DNA of 64,000 nucleotides from contig NZ_FNTA01000004.1 of the NCBI RefSeq assembly GCF_900105055.1, forward strand, positions 6,665,501-6,729,500. Reading direction: 5' to 3'. The translations under genes and the position numbers were made by a program. Source of the DNA: Amycolatopsis lurida (GTDB taxonomy: Bacteria > Actinomycetota > Actinomycetes > Mycobacteriales > Pseudonocardiaceae). Below, one piece after another: positions 1 to 8,796 of the stretch. Position 1 is the stretch's first letter. The number at the start of each line of letters is the position of its first letter. The notes under the pieces are model-generated. The model worked only from the letters and a program-made list of their open reading frames with translations. It had not been told where the DNA came from and did not search any database.

Positions 1-890
1 CGCTGGTCGCGGCGATGGTGCGGCATCATCTGCTGCTGCCGCACACCGCGACGCGGCGGGACATCAGCGATCCCGCCACGATCCAGCGGGTGACGAAGAC
101 GCTCGACGAGAACCTTGTCCTGCTGGAACTGCTGCACGCCCTGACGACGGCTGATTCGCTGGCCACCGGACCTGGTGTGTGGACGGATTGGAAGGCGCGC
201 CTGCTCGCCGAACTCGTGTCCGGTTGCGAGGAAGCGTTGCACGGCAAGGGATTCGTGCCGCCGGAGCCGATGGGTGCCGAACAGCGGGAGCTCGTCGCCG
301 AAGCCGTCGCGTCCGGCCGTGGCGAGGTCCGCATCACCGCCGCGGGCAAGGTCGTGACCGTCGTGCTGGCGGTCCCGGCGCGCGCCGAACTGCTGGCTCC
401 CGCAGCCGGGGTGCTCGCGCTGAACTCGCTCGAAGTCCACGCGGCGGTGCTGCGCGGGCACGACGGGGGACGCGCGGGCGTGTTCACGGCGTCGCCGAAG
501 TTCGGCTCGCTGCCCGACGTCACCCTGCTGCGTGAGCAGTTCGCGCGGGCGGTGGCCGGTACGCTGCCGCTCACCCAGCGGCTCGCGGCCAAGGAACGGG
601 ACTACGGCGGAGGGGAGACGCCGCCGGCCGGAGCGAAGGTGATCTGGTTCGACGACGAGACCAGTGGGCACGACACGGTCGTGGTCGAACTGCGGGCCGC
701 GAACCGGATCGGGCTGCTGTACCGGGTCGCGGGCGCGTTGCGCCGGTGCGAGGCCGAGGTGCGCTGGGCGAAGGTGGCCACGCTCGGTGGCGCCGTCGTC
801 GACTCGTTCGCCGTCGCGCCGCGGGCGGGCCGCGTCGACCAGGAGTGGCGGTCGAAGATCGAAGCGGCGCTGCTGGCCGCCGCAGCTTGA
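1..890 (+). CDS. glnD: [protein-PII] uridylyltransferase GlnD, C-terminal part
   Basis: Bifunctional uridylyl-transferring/removing enzyme that modifies the PII nitrogen-signalling protein (some actinobacterial homologues adenylylate PII). The reading frame is open to the first base of the window, so only the last ~295 residues are seen. They cover the end of the HD domain (RHHLLLPHTATRRD, then a helical stretch) and a C-terminal ACT domain over the last ~75 residues (from VIWFDDETSG; core VVVELRAANRIGLLYRVAGA), which is the glutamine-sensing part. The nucleotidyltransferase domain lies outside. Position upstream of ffh matches the usual actinobacterial glnB-glnD-ffh order. Confidence 0.93.
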   Translation, partial: LVAAMVRHHLLLPHTATRRDISDPATIQRVTKTLDENLVLLELLHALTTADSLATGPGVWTDWKARLLAELVSGCEEALHGKGFVPPEPMGAEQRELVAEAVASGRGEVRITAAGKVVTVVLAVPARAELLAPAAGVLALNSLEVHAAVLRGHDGGRAGVFTASPKFGSLPDVTLLREQFARAVAGTLPLTQRLAAKERDYGGGETPPAGAKVIWFDDETSGHDTVVVELRAANRIGLLYRVAGALRRCEAEVRWAKVATLGGAVVDSFAVAPRAGRVDQEWRSKIEAALLAAAA

Positions 891-926
891 TCGTTTGCCG
901 ACACCCGGCGCCGGGTAAGCCAATCC

Positions 927-1769
927 ATGCCCGATCCCACTCTGCTCGCGCTGGGATCCGCCCTCTGTTACGGATTCGTCGACTTCGCGGGCGGACTCCT
1001 GGCCCGGCGGGCCGACTTCGCCGCCGTCGCGTTCGCCGGCCAGGCGGGCGGTTTCGTGATCATGCTCGGTGCCGTGCTTCTGCTCACGCCGGCGGATCCG
1101 TCGACGCCTGATCTCGTATGGGGCGCTGCCTCCGGCTTCGGCACGGCCGTCGGCATGGTCTTCCTCTACCGCGGTCTGATCGGCGGGGCGATGAGCATCG
1201 TGGTGCCGATCAGCGCGGTGGGCAGCGTGACACTGCCCGTGCTCGTCGGCGTGACCCTGCTGGGCGAGCGTCCCTCGGTGCCGGGATTCGCCGGGATCGG
1301 GCTGGCGGTCCTCGCGCTGGGGGCCGTTTCGCGTTCCGGCGCGGGTGACGCGGAAAGCACGAAGCCCGCGGTCCGGGACGCGCTGATCGCCAGCGCCGGA
1401 TTCGCCGTCCAGTATCTCGCGCTGGCGCAGGCGGCACCGGAAGCCGGTCTCTGGCCGGTCGTGGCGAGCAGGCTGGCGGCGACTTCGGCGATCCTCCCGA
1501 TCGTCGCCCGTAGGGGGAACGGTGTGCGGCTGCCGTGGCGCTTCGCGGTCGGCTCGGTGGCGAACGGCTGCTTCGCCGCGTTGTCTCTGGTCCTGTATCT
1601 CCTCGCCACTCGCCAGGGACTGACCACGATCGCGGTAGTGCTGGCGTCGTTCTATCCGGTCGTGCCGGTCGTCCTCGGCATCGTGGCACTCCGTGAGCGG
1701 CCGGGACCCGTGCGATCCGCGGGGTTGGTCCTGGCGGCGGGCGCGGTGGTCCTGCTCGGTTACGGCTGA
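927..1769 (+). CDS. EamA/DMT-superfamily transporter
   Basis: A 280-residue integral membrane protein made almost entirely of hydrophobic segments, consistent with the ten-helix, two-EamA-repeat plan of the drug/metabolite transporter superfamily. The first repeat starts at residue ~5 (TLLALGSALCYGFVDFAGG). The second starts near 150 (RDALIASAGFAVQYLALAQA) after a charged loop (SRSGAGDAESTKPAVRD). Substrate cannot be inferred. The ATG at 927 lies 37 bases after glnD and I see no strong ribosome binding site. It is followed by an unknown gene, so no pathway context. Confidence 0.85.
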   Translation: MPDPTLLALGSALCYGFVDFAGGLLARRADFAAVAFAGQAGGFVIMLGAVLLLTPADPSTPDLVWGAASGFGTAVGMVFLYRGLIGGAMSIVVPISAVGSVTLPVLVGVTLLGERPSVPGFAGIGLAVLALGAVSRSGAGDAESTKPAVRDALIASAGFAVQYLALAQAAPEAGLWPVVASRLAATSAILPIVARRGNGVRLPWRFAVGSVANGCFAALSLVLYLLATRQGLTTIAVVLASFYPVVPVVLGIVALRERPGPVRSAGLVLAAGAVVLLGYG

Positions 1770-1861
1770 CCCGGGACCGGGGTGTCGCGCGAATCGCGGA
1801 GGGTAGCGGTGGCAGGATGTGCGCGGTCGAGACCCGAAGGAGCCGGAGGGGCGGTGAGCAC

Positions 1862-2254
1862 GTGCTCGACCACGAGCAGGACTCGCCCGGACCACAGCGG
1901 ATCACGCTTCCGCCGACGGTCGTGGCCTCCCATCTCCGCGCGTGCGCGGACGACCTCGCCGTCTCCCTCACCGCTTCCGGTACCGCCGCGACGGTGCCCG
2001 AACTGCTCAAGGTGGTCCGGCACCTCGTCGCGGGGCAGCAGGCCCTCGCCATCGCGCTCGAAGGCATGGCGGGCCGGGTCGAAGGGGGCGGCGAAGGCGC
2101 GCTGGCCACCGCCCCGATGACCGACGTCGAGGTCGTCGCCGAAGTGCTCCGTGCGGCGGCCACCGCTGTCGACTGTTCGGCCGAGGCACTCGCCGAATCC
2201 CGTCCGTCGTTCGAATGTGTGAGCGAATCGGTCGCCCCTGACACCCGTTTGTAG
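1862..2254 (+). CDS. Hypothetical protein
   Basis: A ~130-residue protein I do not recognise. It is mostly helical and alanine/valine rich (VVASHLRACADDLA, ELLKVVRHLVAGQQALAIALEGMAGRV), with no signal peptide, membrane segment or cysteine motif. I chose the GTG at 1862 because a GGAGGGGCGG stretch lies upstream. An ATG at 1817 in the same frame would add a 15-residue Arg-rich lead (METS-like MCAVETRRSRRGG), which looks non-coding. Strong third-position GC supports real coding. Function unknown; it sits just upstream of ku on the same strand. Confidence 0.55.
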   Translation: MLDHEQDSPGPQRITLPPTVVASHLRACADDLAVSLTASGTAATVPELLKVVRHLVAGQQALAIALEGMAGRVEGGGEGALATAPMTDVEVVAEVLRAAATAVDCSAEALAESRPSFECVSESVAPDTRL

Positions 2255-2304
2255 CTGTCCCGCTCCTTCGGCGCGTGGATACGCTGACCAGGCGGAGGTG
2301 GGCC

Positions 2305-3162
2305 ATGCGCGCGGTGTGGAAAGGCACGATCGGATTCGGGACCTACGCCATTCCGGTGAAGGCGTACAGCGCGACCGAGGAGCACAACGTCCCCCTCCAC
2401 CAGGTGCACGAGCCCGACGGCGGCCGGGTGCGGGTGAAGTGGGTCTGCGAGGTCGACGGCGCCGAGGTGCCCGCGGCCGAGATCGCCAAGGGGTATCCCG
2501 TTCCCAACGGTGACGTCGTCCTGCTGACCCCCGGGGATTTCGCTTCGCTGCTCCCGCCGACCACCCGGTCGATGGACGTCGTCGGCTTCACCCCCGCCGA
2601 GCAGGTCGACCCGATGTACTTCGCCCGCAGCTACTACCTCGAACCGGAGCCCGCCGGCACCAAGCCGTACGTTCTGTTGAGCGAGGCGCTGCAGCAGTCC
2701 GGGCGGATCGCGATCGTGAAGGTGACCTTGCGACAGCGCGAAACGCTGGGCGCGCTGCGCGTGCGAGACCAGGTGATCCTGCTCGAGACGATGCTGTGGC
2801 CCGACGAGATCCGGCGGCCCGATTTCCCGTTCCTGCACGAGGACGTCGACCTGCGGCGGGGGGAACTGCGGAACGCGGTTTCGCTGATCGAGGACCTCAC
2901 CCGGGATTTCGATCCCGGCCGGTACACCGATCACTACCGTGAAGCGCTCGAAGCGCTCATCCAGGCCAAGCTGGACGGCGACGACGTCCTGCGGCCGACC
3001 GCCGCCGAACAGTCCGAAGGCGTGACGCGGCTGCTGGCGGCATTGCAGCAGGGCCCGGTCGAGAAAGCCAAGGAAGCGGCGGACAAGGCACGCCAGGCGC
3101 GGACGCGGGCGAAGCAAGCTGCGTCGTCGGCGTCGTCGGCGTCGTCGGCCAAGACCAGTTGA
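2305..3162 (+). CDS. ku: Ku protein (non-homologous end joining)
   Basis: Bacterial Ku homodimer subunit that encircles DNA double-strand ends and recruits LigD. The protein is 285 residues, the normal length for actinobacterial Ku. The Ku core starts at once (MRAVWKGTIGFGTYAIPVKAYSA) and continues through QVHEPDGGRVRVKW, YFARSYYLEP and RQRETLGALRVRD. The C-terminus is a short Ala/Lys/Arg-rich tail ending in Ser-Ser-Ala repeats, as seen in Ku tails that bind DNA. The ATG at 2305 is preceded by GGAGG at 2294-2298; a start 30 bases upstream adds only a non-family leader. No ligD in the window, so its partner lies elsewhere. Confidence 0.95.
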   Translation: MRAVWKGTIGFGTYAIPVKAYSATEEHNVPLHQVHEPDGGRVRVKWVCEVDGAEVPAAEIAKGYPVPNGDVVLLTPGDFASLLPPTTRSMDVVGFTPAEQVDPMYFARSYYLEPEPAGTKPYVLLSEALQQSGRIAIVKVTLRQRETLGALRVRDQVILLETMLWPDEIRRPDFPFLHEDVDLRRGELRNAVSLIEDLTRDFDPGRYTDHYREALEALIQAKLDGDDVLRPTAAEQSEGVTRLLAALQQGPVEKAKEAADKARQARTRAKQAASSASSASSAKTS

Positions 3163-3175
3163 GTAGATCTACTCA
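3160..3175. repeat. 16-bp perfect palindrome at the ku stop codon
   Basis: TGAGTAGATCTACTCA is a perfect 16-bp palindrome whose first three bases are the ku stop codon. It is followed by a weaker hairpin (ggggt...acccc, 3186-3210). Together these could end ku transcription, or the short palindrome could be an operator. No U tract follows, as is usual in GC-rich actinomycetes. Confidence 0.4.
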
Positions 3176-3321
3176 GGGGGAGTTGGGGGTCTTCACGCTG
3201 CCGTGACCCCAGGGTGACCGGGCAAGGTTATGTCATCGCGCGGAGAGAAGGCGCGGGCAGCGAATCGCCTGGTACTGGGGGTCCGGCGATACCGAGTCCC
3301 GCGAAACTCGCCAAGTGTGCT

Positions 3322-3355
3322 TACGGTCGGCTCGCGGGGAGGCGAGCCTTCCGTA
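3322..3355. terminator. Hairpin between ku and the NlpC/P60 remnant
   Basis: Inverted repeat TACGG-tc-GGCTCGC, six-base loop GGGGAG, GCGAGCC-tt-CCGTA: a 7-bp stem and a 5-bp stem separated by a 2x2 mismatch. It lies between ku (+) and the decayed minus-strand gene, so it could end transcription from either side. The rest of 3176-3409 shows no coding signal. Confidence 0.45.
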
Positions 3356-3409
3356 GGGGCTCCGGTACCGGTCTGCGAGGGGCGATCGGTCCCGGAGCCC
3401 TGTTTAGCG

Positions 3410-3730
3410 TTAGAGCCGCTTGGCCGCGCGGAACGCCTTCGCGTAGGTGCCTTCGCCGTCGATCAAGGACGTGCCACCGGCGTCGCCGAAGGTCGGCCCG
3501 TTGGCGACCTTCCGGCTGGACAACACCCGCCGCTTGCCCTCGCTGTCGAGCCCGATATGGGAAACCAGCGGTCCGAGCTGCGGTTCCGGATCGAAGAACA
3601 GCAGGTCACCGGGCTGCAGGGCCGAATAGTTCACGACCTGCCGCTGGGTGTCCTTGATCACGGGCAGGCCCGGTCACAGCTCCGACATCGCCCAGGCGCG
3701 CCGCGGCAGCCCTGGCCCTTTCACGGTGCT
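3410..3730 (-). pseudogene. NlpC/P60-family peptidoglycan hydrolase remnant
   Basis: The last ~83 residues (from 3661) read as the end of an NlpC/P60 cell-wall peptidase: LQPGDLLFFDPEPQ, then the conserved His in VSHIGLDSEGKRRVLSSRK and a tail ending YAKAFRAAKRL. Going upstream in the same frame there is a stop codon at 3674-3676, and beyond it LPRRAWAMSEL, which fits the family's LPR(T) segment just before the PGD motif. So one frame carries both pieces with a nonsense codon between them. The N-terminal part with the catalytic cysteine (DCSG-type) is not found upstream. I read it as an inactivated, truncated gene. Confidence 0.55.
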
Positions 3731-3901
3731 TCCGGGCAACGGGTAAACCCGAGCGGTATCCAGGCTCTGGCCGAAGCCGACCTCCGCGAGCCCTGAGCTC
3801 ACGCGCAACCGTGTCAACGCCTGCACGGAACACCGACTACCCTGGGAAGCCGCCGGTCCGTACCGGCGAGCCACAACGACCCCGCTGGAGCGTGCACACC
3901 C

Positions 3902-5443
3902 GTGTTCGACACCCTCTCCGATCGGCTCACGTCCGCCCTGCAGACCCTGTCTCGCAAGGGCAGGCTCTCCGACGCCGACATCGACGCCACCGCGCGCGAG
4001 ATCCGGATCGCGCTGCTCGAGGCGGATGTCGCGCTGTCTGTGGTCAAGGACTTCATCGCCCGGATCAAGGAGCGCGCCAAGGGCGCCGAGGTGCACGGCG
4101 CGCTGAATCCGGCGCAGCAGGTCATCAAGATCGTCAACGAGGAACTCGTCACCATCCTCGGCGGCGAGACCAGGCGGCTCACGTTCGCGAAGAACCCGCC
4201 GACGGTCATCATGCTCGCCGGTCTGCAGGGTGCCGGTAAGACGACGCTCGCGGGCAAGCTCGCGATGTGGCTGAAGAAGCAGGGGCACGCGCCGATGCTG
4301 GTCGCGTGTGACCTTCAGCGTCCCAACGCGGTCACACAGCTGCAGGTCGTCGGCGAGCGCGCCGGGGTCGCGGTCTTCGCACCCGAGCCCGGGAACGGCG
4401 TCGGCGACCCGGTCGACGTCGCCCGCCGCGCCATCGACGAGGCCAAGCGCGCCCAGCACGACATCGTCCTGGTCGACACCGCCGGCCGTCTCGGCGTCGA
4501 CGAAGAGCTGATGAAGCAGGCCGCGGACATCCGCGACGCCGTTTCGCCGGACGAGACGCTGTTCGTCGTCGACGCGATGATCGGTCAGGACGCGGTCACC
4601 ACGGCCGAGGCGTTCCGCGACGGCGTCGGCTTCACCGGTGTCGTGCTCACGAAGCTCGACGGTGACGCCCGCGGTGGTGCCGCGCTGTCGGTCCGCCAGG
4701 TCACCGGCCAGCCGATCCTGTTCGCCTCCAACGGTGAGAAGCTCGAGGACTTCGATCTCTTCCACCCGGACCGGATGGCCAGCCGGATCCTCGGCATGGG
4801 CGATGTGCTCAGCCTCATCGAGCAGGCCGAGCAGCACTTCGACCAGGAGAAGGCCGAGCAGACGGCGGCCAAGCTCGGCAGCGGCCAGCTCACCCTCGAA
4901 GACTTCCTCGAGCAGATGCTCGCGGTCCGCAAGATGGGCCCGATCGGCAACCTGCTCGGCATGCTGCCCGGCGCCGGGCAGATGAAGGACCAGCTCGCTC
5001 AGGTCGACGACAAGCAGCTCGACAAGCTGCAGGCGATCATCCGCGGCATGACCCCCGCCGAGCGGGCCGACCCGAAGATCATCAACGCCTCGCGCCGGGT
5101 CCGGATCTCGAAGGGGTCCGGCGTCGCCGTCCGCGACGTCAACGACCTGGTCAACCGGTTCTTCGAAGCGCGCAAGATGATGGCGCAGATGGCGGGCCGG
5201 TTCGGCTTCGGCGGCGGAGGCGGCGGCAGCAAGAACCGCAAGGGCAAGAAGGGGAAGAAGGGCAAGGGGCGCGGCCCGACGCAGCCCAAGGTCCGCGGCG
5301 GCTTCCCCGGCGGCATGCCGATGCTGCCCCCCGGTGGCGGGATGCCCGGTGGCGGCGGGATGCCCGACCTCTCCCAACTCGGCGGCATGAACGACGTACC
5401 CGGGTTCGACCCGAAGAAGTTCAAGCTGCCGAAGGACAAGTAG
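3902..5443 (+). CDS. ffh: Signal recognition particle protein Ffh (SRP54)
   Basis: GTPase of the signal recognition particle. With 4.5S RNA it delivers nascent membrane and secreted proteins to FtsY at the membrane. N domain residues 1-~90; G domain with P-loop GLQGAGKTT at ~107-115, VDTAGRL and TKLDGDARGG; M domain from ~300 with Met-rich signal-binding helices and RRVRISKGSG. At 513 residues it is longer than the ~450-residue enterobacterial protein because of a Gly/Met/Pro-rich tail (GGFPGGMPMLPPGGG repeats) typical of actinobacteria. Starts with GTG. The amidohydrolase gene begins three bases after its stop. Confidence 0.98.
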   Translation: MFDTLSDRLTSALQTLSRKGRLSDADIDATAREIRIALLEADVALSVVKDFIARIKERAKGAEVHGALNPAQQVIKIVNEELVTILGGETRRLTFAKNPPTVIMLAGLQGAGKTTLAGKLAMWLKKQGHAPMLVACDLQRPNAVTQLQVVGERAGVAVFAPEPGNGVGDPVDVARRAIDEAKRAQHDIVLVDTAGRLGVDEELMKQAADIRDAVSPDETLFVVDAMIGQDAVTTAEAFRDGVGFTGVVLTKLDGDARGGAALSVRQVTGQPILFASNGEKLEDFDLFHPDRMASRILGMGDVLSLIEQAEQHFDQEKAEQTAAKLGSGQLTLEDFLEQMLAVRKMGPIGNLLGMLPGAGQMKDQLAQVDDKQLDKLQAIIRGMTPAERADPKIINASRRVRISKGSGVAVRDVNDLVNRFFEARKMMAQMAGRFGFGGGGGGSKNRKGKKGKKGKGRGPTQPKVRGGFPGGMPMLPPGGGMPGGGGMPDLSQLGGMNDVPGFDPKKFKLPKDK

Positions 5444-5446
5444 TCC

Positions 5447-6520
5447 GTGGAGGCGCTGCACCTGGCCGGCGTCGTCCTGCCGGACGGCGAGCACCGCGAG
5501 CTGTGGGTCACCGGCGGCCGGATCACCACCGAACCGGTCGCCGGAGCGGAAACCGTTGTCCGGGAAGGCTTTCTCGTGCCCGGGTTGGTCGACGCACACT
5601 GCCACCCCGGCATCGGTGTCGGCGGCGCGACCACGCTCGAAGAGGCGACCGAGCAGGCGATCACCGATCGCGACGCCGGGACGCTGCTGATCCGTGACTG
5701 TGGTCTGCCGATCGACGTCAGGCCGCTGCAGGAGCGGGCCGACCTGCCGAGGATCATCCGCGCCGGACGGCATATCGCCTTGCACAAGCGCTACATCCCC
5801 GGCCTCGGTATCGAACTCGAAGACCCTTCCGAGTTGCCGAAGGCGGTCGCCGAGCAAGCGCGTGACGGTGACGGCTGGGTCAAACTCGTCGGCGACTGGA
5901 TCGACCGCGGTGCCGGCGATCTCGCGCCCCTCTGGCCCGACGACGTCCTCGCCGAGGCCATCGCCGTCGCGCACGCCGAGGGCGCCAAGGTGACGGCGCA
6001 CGTGTTCGGCCAGGCCGCGTTGCCCGGTCTGATCGACGCGGGGATCGACTGCCTCGAACACGGCACCGAACTGCTCCCGGACCAGCTGGGCGTCCTCGCC
6101 GACCGCGGGATCGCGCTCGTGCCGACCCTGATCAACATCGAGAACTTCCCGGGTATCGCGGACAAGGCGGGCAAGTACCCGGTGTACGCCGACCACATGC
6201 GGGCGTTGCACGCCGGTGTGGGGGAGATGGTCTCGACGGCGATCGAGGCGGGCGTCGCGGTGTACGCCGGAAGTGACGCGGGCGGCATGGTCGAGCACGG
6301 CAGGCTCGTCGACGAGATCGAGGCACTGCACAAGGCGGGCATGTCCGCGGAGCAGGCGCTGGCTTCGGCTTCGTGGGCGGCCCGCGAATGGCTCGGTGTG
6401 CCGGGAATCGTCGACGGCGCTTCGGCCGATCTGCTCGTTTACCCGTCCGATCCGCGCGAGGATGTCGCGGTACTCCGCCATCCGAGCCACATCGTCCTGC
6501 GTGGCAAGATCTACGCCTGA
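5447..6520 (+). CDS. Amidohydrolase family protein
   Basis: A 357-residue metal-dependent hydrolase of the amidohydrolase superfamily (imidazolonepropionase/prolidase-like group). Visible metal ligands are DAHCHPG near residue 48, a lysine in DGWVKLVGDWID, His in VTAHVFGQ and CLEHGTEL, and the Asp of YAGSDAGG. A short N-terminal beta domain (LHLAGVVLPDGEHRELWVTGGRI) and its C-terminal return (ADLLVYPSDPR) flank the barrel. Substrate unknown. GTG start three bases after ffh, so it is probably translated from the ffh message; this ffh-amidohydrolase pairing is common in actinobacteria, but the functional link is unclear. Confidence 0.9.
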   Translation: MEALHLAGVVLPDGEHRELWVTGGRITTEPVAGAETVVREGFLVPGLVDAHCHPGIGVGGATTLEEATEQAITDRDAGTLLIRDCGLPIDVRPLQERADLPRIIRAGRHIALHKRYIPGLGIELEDPSELPKAVAEQARDGDGWVKLVGDWIDRGAGDLAPLWPDDVLAEAIAVAHAEGAKVTAHVFGQAALPGLIDAGIDCLEHGTELLPDQLGVLADRGIALVPTLINIENFPGIADKAGKYPVYADHMRALHAGVGEMVSTAIEAGVAVYAGSDAGGMVEHGRLVDEIEALHKAGMSAEQALASASWAAREWLGVPGIVDGASADLLVYPSDPREDVAVLRHPSHIVLRGKIYA

Positions 6521-6562
6521 CCCGACTCCACCGGTGACCGGAGCGGCACTTAGCGTGGAGGC

Positions 6563-7315
6563 GTGGTGGACGACGGGCAGGCTCGCGAGCGTCTGGTGCT
6601 CGGAGCGCACTGGGGCTTCGTAGCGTTCTTCGCGGGCATCGCCGGATACCACCTCGTCACGCTCGTCATGAGCTTCCTGATGTCAGGCCGCTTCGGCGGC
6701 TACGACCCGCTGGAACTGCGTGACGTCGGCCCGCTGCTGATCCTGGCGTTCCTGCCGACCCTCGTCCTCGGTCTCGGTCCCGCGGTCGGCTCACGCGTTT
6801 GGGGGCAAGGGCTCCGCACGGACTTCGGGCTCAAGCCCACCTGGCGCGACGTCCGGATCGGGCTCGCCTGCGGGGCCGCCGCGCTCGCCGCCGGCTACCT
6901 CCTCAACCTGCTTTTGCTCGCCGTGTACGGGACCGACAGCGACGACAGGACCTTCTCCGACGTCTCGCCCGGCCCGATCACCGAGCTGTCGGGCACCGCC
7001 GACGGCGACACGATCTGGCTGGTGCTGGCCGCCGTCATCGTCGTCCTCGCCGCTCCGGTCACCGAAGAACTGCTCTTCCGCGGCACGCTGTGGAACGCCA
7101 TGGGCTTCCACCGCCTGCCCTCGTGGGTGATCCTGCTGGTCACCGCGCTGGTGTTCGCCCAGTTGCACGGCGAGGCCGCGCGCACGATCGCGTTGTTCGG
7201 CCAGGGCATCGCCATCGGTCTCGCCCGCTATCTCTCCGGCCGGGTGAGCGCGTCCGTCATCGCGCACGCGGCCAACAACCTCCCACCGGCTGTATTGCTC
7301 TTCGCGGCGAGGTGA
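6563..7315 (+). CDS. CPBP-family intramembrane metalloprotease (first copy)
   Basis: A 250-residue multispanning membrane protein with the CPBP (Abi/CAAX protease) signature: the glutamate pair and arginine of TEELLFRGTLWNA at ~175, a histidine in FAQLHGEA, and a final SVIAHAANN. These residues form the presumed metal site. Substrate not known; bacterial members are linked to prenylated or signal-peptide-type substrates and to bacteriocin self-protection. Starts with GTG (VVDDGQARERL). The next gene encodes a second member, so the two may be an old tandem duplication. Confidence 0.85.
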   Translation: MVDDGQARERLVLGAHWGFVAFFAGIAGYHLVTLVMSFLMSGRFGGYDPLELRDVGPLLILAFLPTLVLGLGPAVGSRVWGQGLRTDFGLKPTWRDVRIGLACGAAALAAGYLLNLLLLAVYGTDSDDRTFSDVSPGPITELSGTADGDTIWLVLAAVIVVLAAPVTEELLFRGTLWNAMGFHRLPSWVILLVTALVFAQLHGEAARTIALFGQGIAIGLARYLSGRVSASVIAHAANNLPPAVLLFAAR

Positions 7316-7373
7316 TCGCCGCTCCAGGCGGCTAGAGTCTTTGAGTAACCGAACGATCACCGGAGGGATCGGC

Positions 7374-8192
7374 GTGACCGTATCTCAGCCCAGGGAGCCG
7401 ATCCCCGAGGCCGCGCCGCCGGATGAGCTGACCGAAGAAGTCACTGCCGGAGGTGAGGTGGCCGCGCCCGACACGCCACCGCCGCATCGCTGGGGATTCG
7501 GGGCCTTCCTCCTGGTGGAAGCCGTTCTGCTGGCGTCGGCGGCGTTCATCAGCGTCCTGCTCGGCGACGTCCAGCCCGGTCAGCCACTGCCGATGCGCAT
7601 GGTGCTGCTGGGCACCATGGTGCCGACGATGATCGCCGCCGGGGTCGCGCTGCTGATCACCCGCCTGCGCGGCAACGGCCCCTTCGCCGACCTGCGGATC
7701 GGCTGGAGCTGGGCGGACGTCAAGGTCGGGCTCAAACTCGGCGTGCTCGGGCTCGGGTTGACCTCGCTCGCCGCCTACGTCTGGACGCAGCTCGTCGGAA
7801 ACGAGAACGCGACCTCGGCGATCAGCGCGCTCGTGGAGGACCGGCGGATGTCGGTCTCGGCGGCCGTGGTCATGTTCATCTACCTGTGGCTGGTCGGGCC
7901 GATCTGCGAGGAGATCATCTACCGCGGTCTCCTGTGGGGCGCGGTGGAACGGTTGACCTGGCGCACCGAACGCTGGGGGAGGATCGCGGCCTTCCTGGTC
8001 TCCACGGCCGTCTTCGCGGCGAGCCACCTCGAACCGCTGCGCACCACGTTGCTGCTGGTGATCGCGATCCCGATCGGGCTGGCCAGGGTGTTCACCGGAC
8101 GGCTGCTCGGCAGCGTGGTCGCCCATCAGGTGAACAACTTCCTCCCGGCCGTCACCATCCTGCTCGCCTCGCTCGGGATAGCCGCGTTCTGA
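7374..8192 (+). CDS. CPBP-family intramembrane metalloprotease (second copy)
   Basis: A 272-residue membrane protein related to the preceding gene. It has the same CPBP signature, ICEEIIYRGLLWGAV, then FAASHLEPLR and SVVAHQVNNFLPA. An acidic/proline-rich cytoplasmic head of ~45 residues (PREPIPEAAPPDEL) precedes the first helix. I start it at the GTG at 7374, which has GGAGGG at 7362-7367; a TTG at 7341 would add eleven residues with no ribosome binding site. Only 58 bases separate the two CPBP genes. Confidence 0.85.
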   Translation: MTVSQPREPIPEAAPPDELTEEVTAGGEVAAPDTPPPHRWGFGAFLLVEAVLLASAAFISVLLGDVQPGQPLPMRMVLLGTMVPTMIAAGVALLITRLRGNGPFADLRIGWSWADVKVGLKLGVLGLGLTSLAAYVWTQLVGNENATSAISALVEDRRMSVSAAVVMFIYLWLVGPICEEIIYRGLLWGAVERLTWRTERWGRIAAFLVSTAVFAASHLEPLRTTLLLVIAIPIGLARVFTGRLLGSVVAHQVNNFLPAVTILLASLGIAAF

Positions 8193-8349
8193 CGCTCGCC
8201 CGGCGTCTGGCAGAATGTACGCTTGCCTGCTTTGGCCGGACCCTCTCACCGCGCCCGAGCTCACCCTTCGGGTGTGCGCAGCCGTGTCCCCACTCGGCTG
8301 GCGTGCGCCTTCCACATGCATCAGAGAGAACTGAGGAGTACCCACACCC

Positions 8350-8796
8350 GTGGCCGTCAAGATCAAGCTGCAGCGTCTCGGCAAGATCCGTGCGCCGTAC
8401 TACCGCATCATCGTCGCCGACGCGCGCACCCGCCGTGATGGCAAGGCCATCGAGACGATCGGCAAGTACCACCCCAAGGAAGAGCCGAGCTTCATCGAGG
8501 TCGACACCGAGCGGGCCCAGCACTGGCTGTCCGTCGGTGCCCAGCCGACCGAGCCGGTCCAGCGCATCCTCGAGATCACCGGTGACTGGCAGAAGTTCAA
8601 GGGCCTGCCGGGCGCCGAGGGCACCCTGAAGGTCGCCGAGCCGAAGCCGTCGAAGCAGGACCTGTTCAACGCCGCGCTCGCCGCCGCCGGTGACTCGGCC
8701 TCCGCCGAGGCCACCACGCCGAAGAAGAAGTCCGCCCCGAAGAAGGCCGAAGCCGACAAGGCCGAGGCCGCCGAGGGTGACAAGGCCGAGGCGTGA
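8350..8796 (+). CDS. rpsP: 30S ribosomal protein S16
   Basis: S16 of the small ribosomal subunit, first gene of the rpsP-khpA-rimM-trmD-rplS cluster. Starts MAVKIKLQRLGKIRAPYYRIIVADARTRRDG, which is the family signature (the start codon is GTG, with GAGGAG at ~8332). The first ~85 residues are the S16 fold. The remaining ~60 are a Lys/Ala/Glu-rich extension (KKKSAPKKAEADKAEAAEG) found in high-GC actinobacteria. The 157-base leader upstream contains a small TTC-loop hairpin (about 8262-8274) and may hold the cluster promoter; I could not place -35/-10 boxes with confidence. Confidence 0.98.
   Translation: MAVKIKLQRLGKIRAPYYRIIVADARTRRDGKAIETIGKYHPKEEPSFIEVDTERAQHWLSVGAQPTEPVQRILEITGDWQKFKGLPGAEGTLKVAEPKPSKQDLFNAALAAAGDSASAEATTPKKKSAPKKAEADKAEAAEGDKAEA

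Noticed and set aside
1210..3117. 635-codon minus-strand frame opposite the EamA and ku genes
   Set aside because: Arg/Pro-rich antisense product with no domain; ku and EamA on the + strand are certain.
3674..6652. 992-codon open frame on the minus strand opposite ffh
   Set aside because: Antisense shadow produced by high third-position GC of ffh and the amidohydrolase gene; composition is Asp/Arg/Leu-rich with no domain. Only its last ~20 codons matter, as part of the NlpC/P60 remnant.
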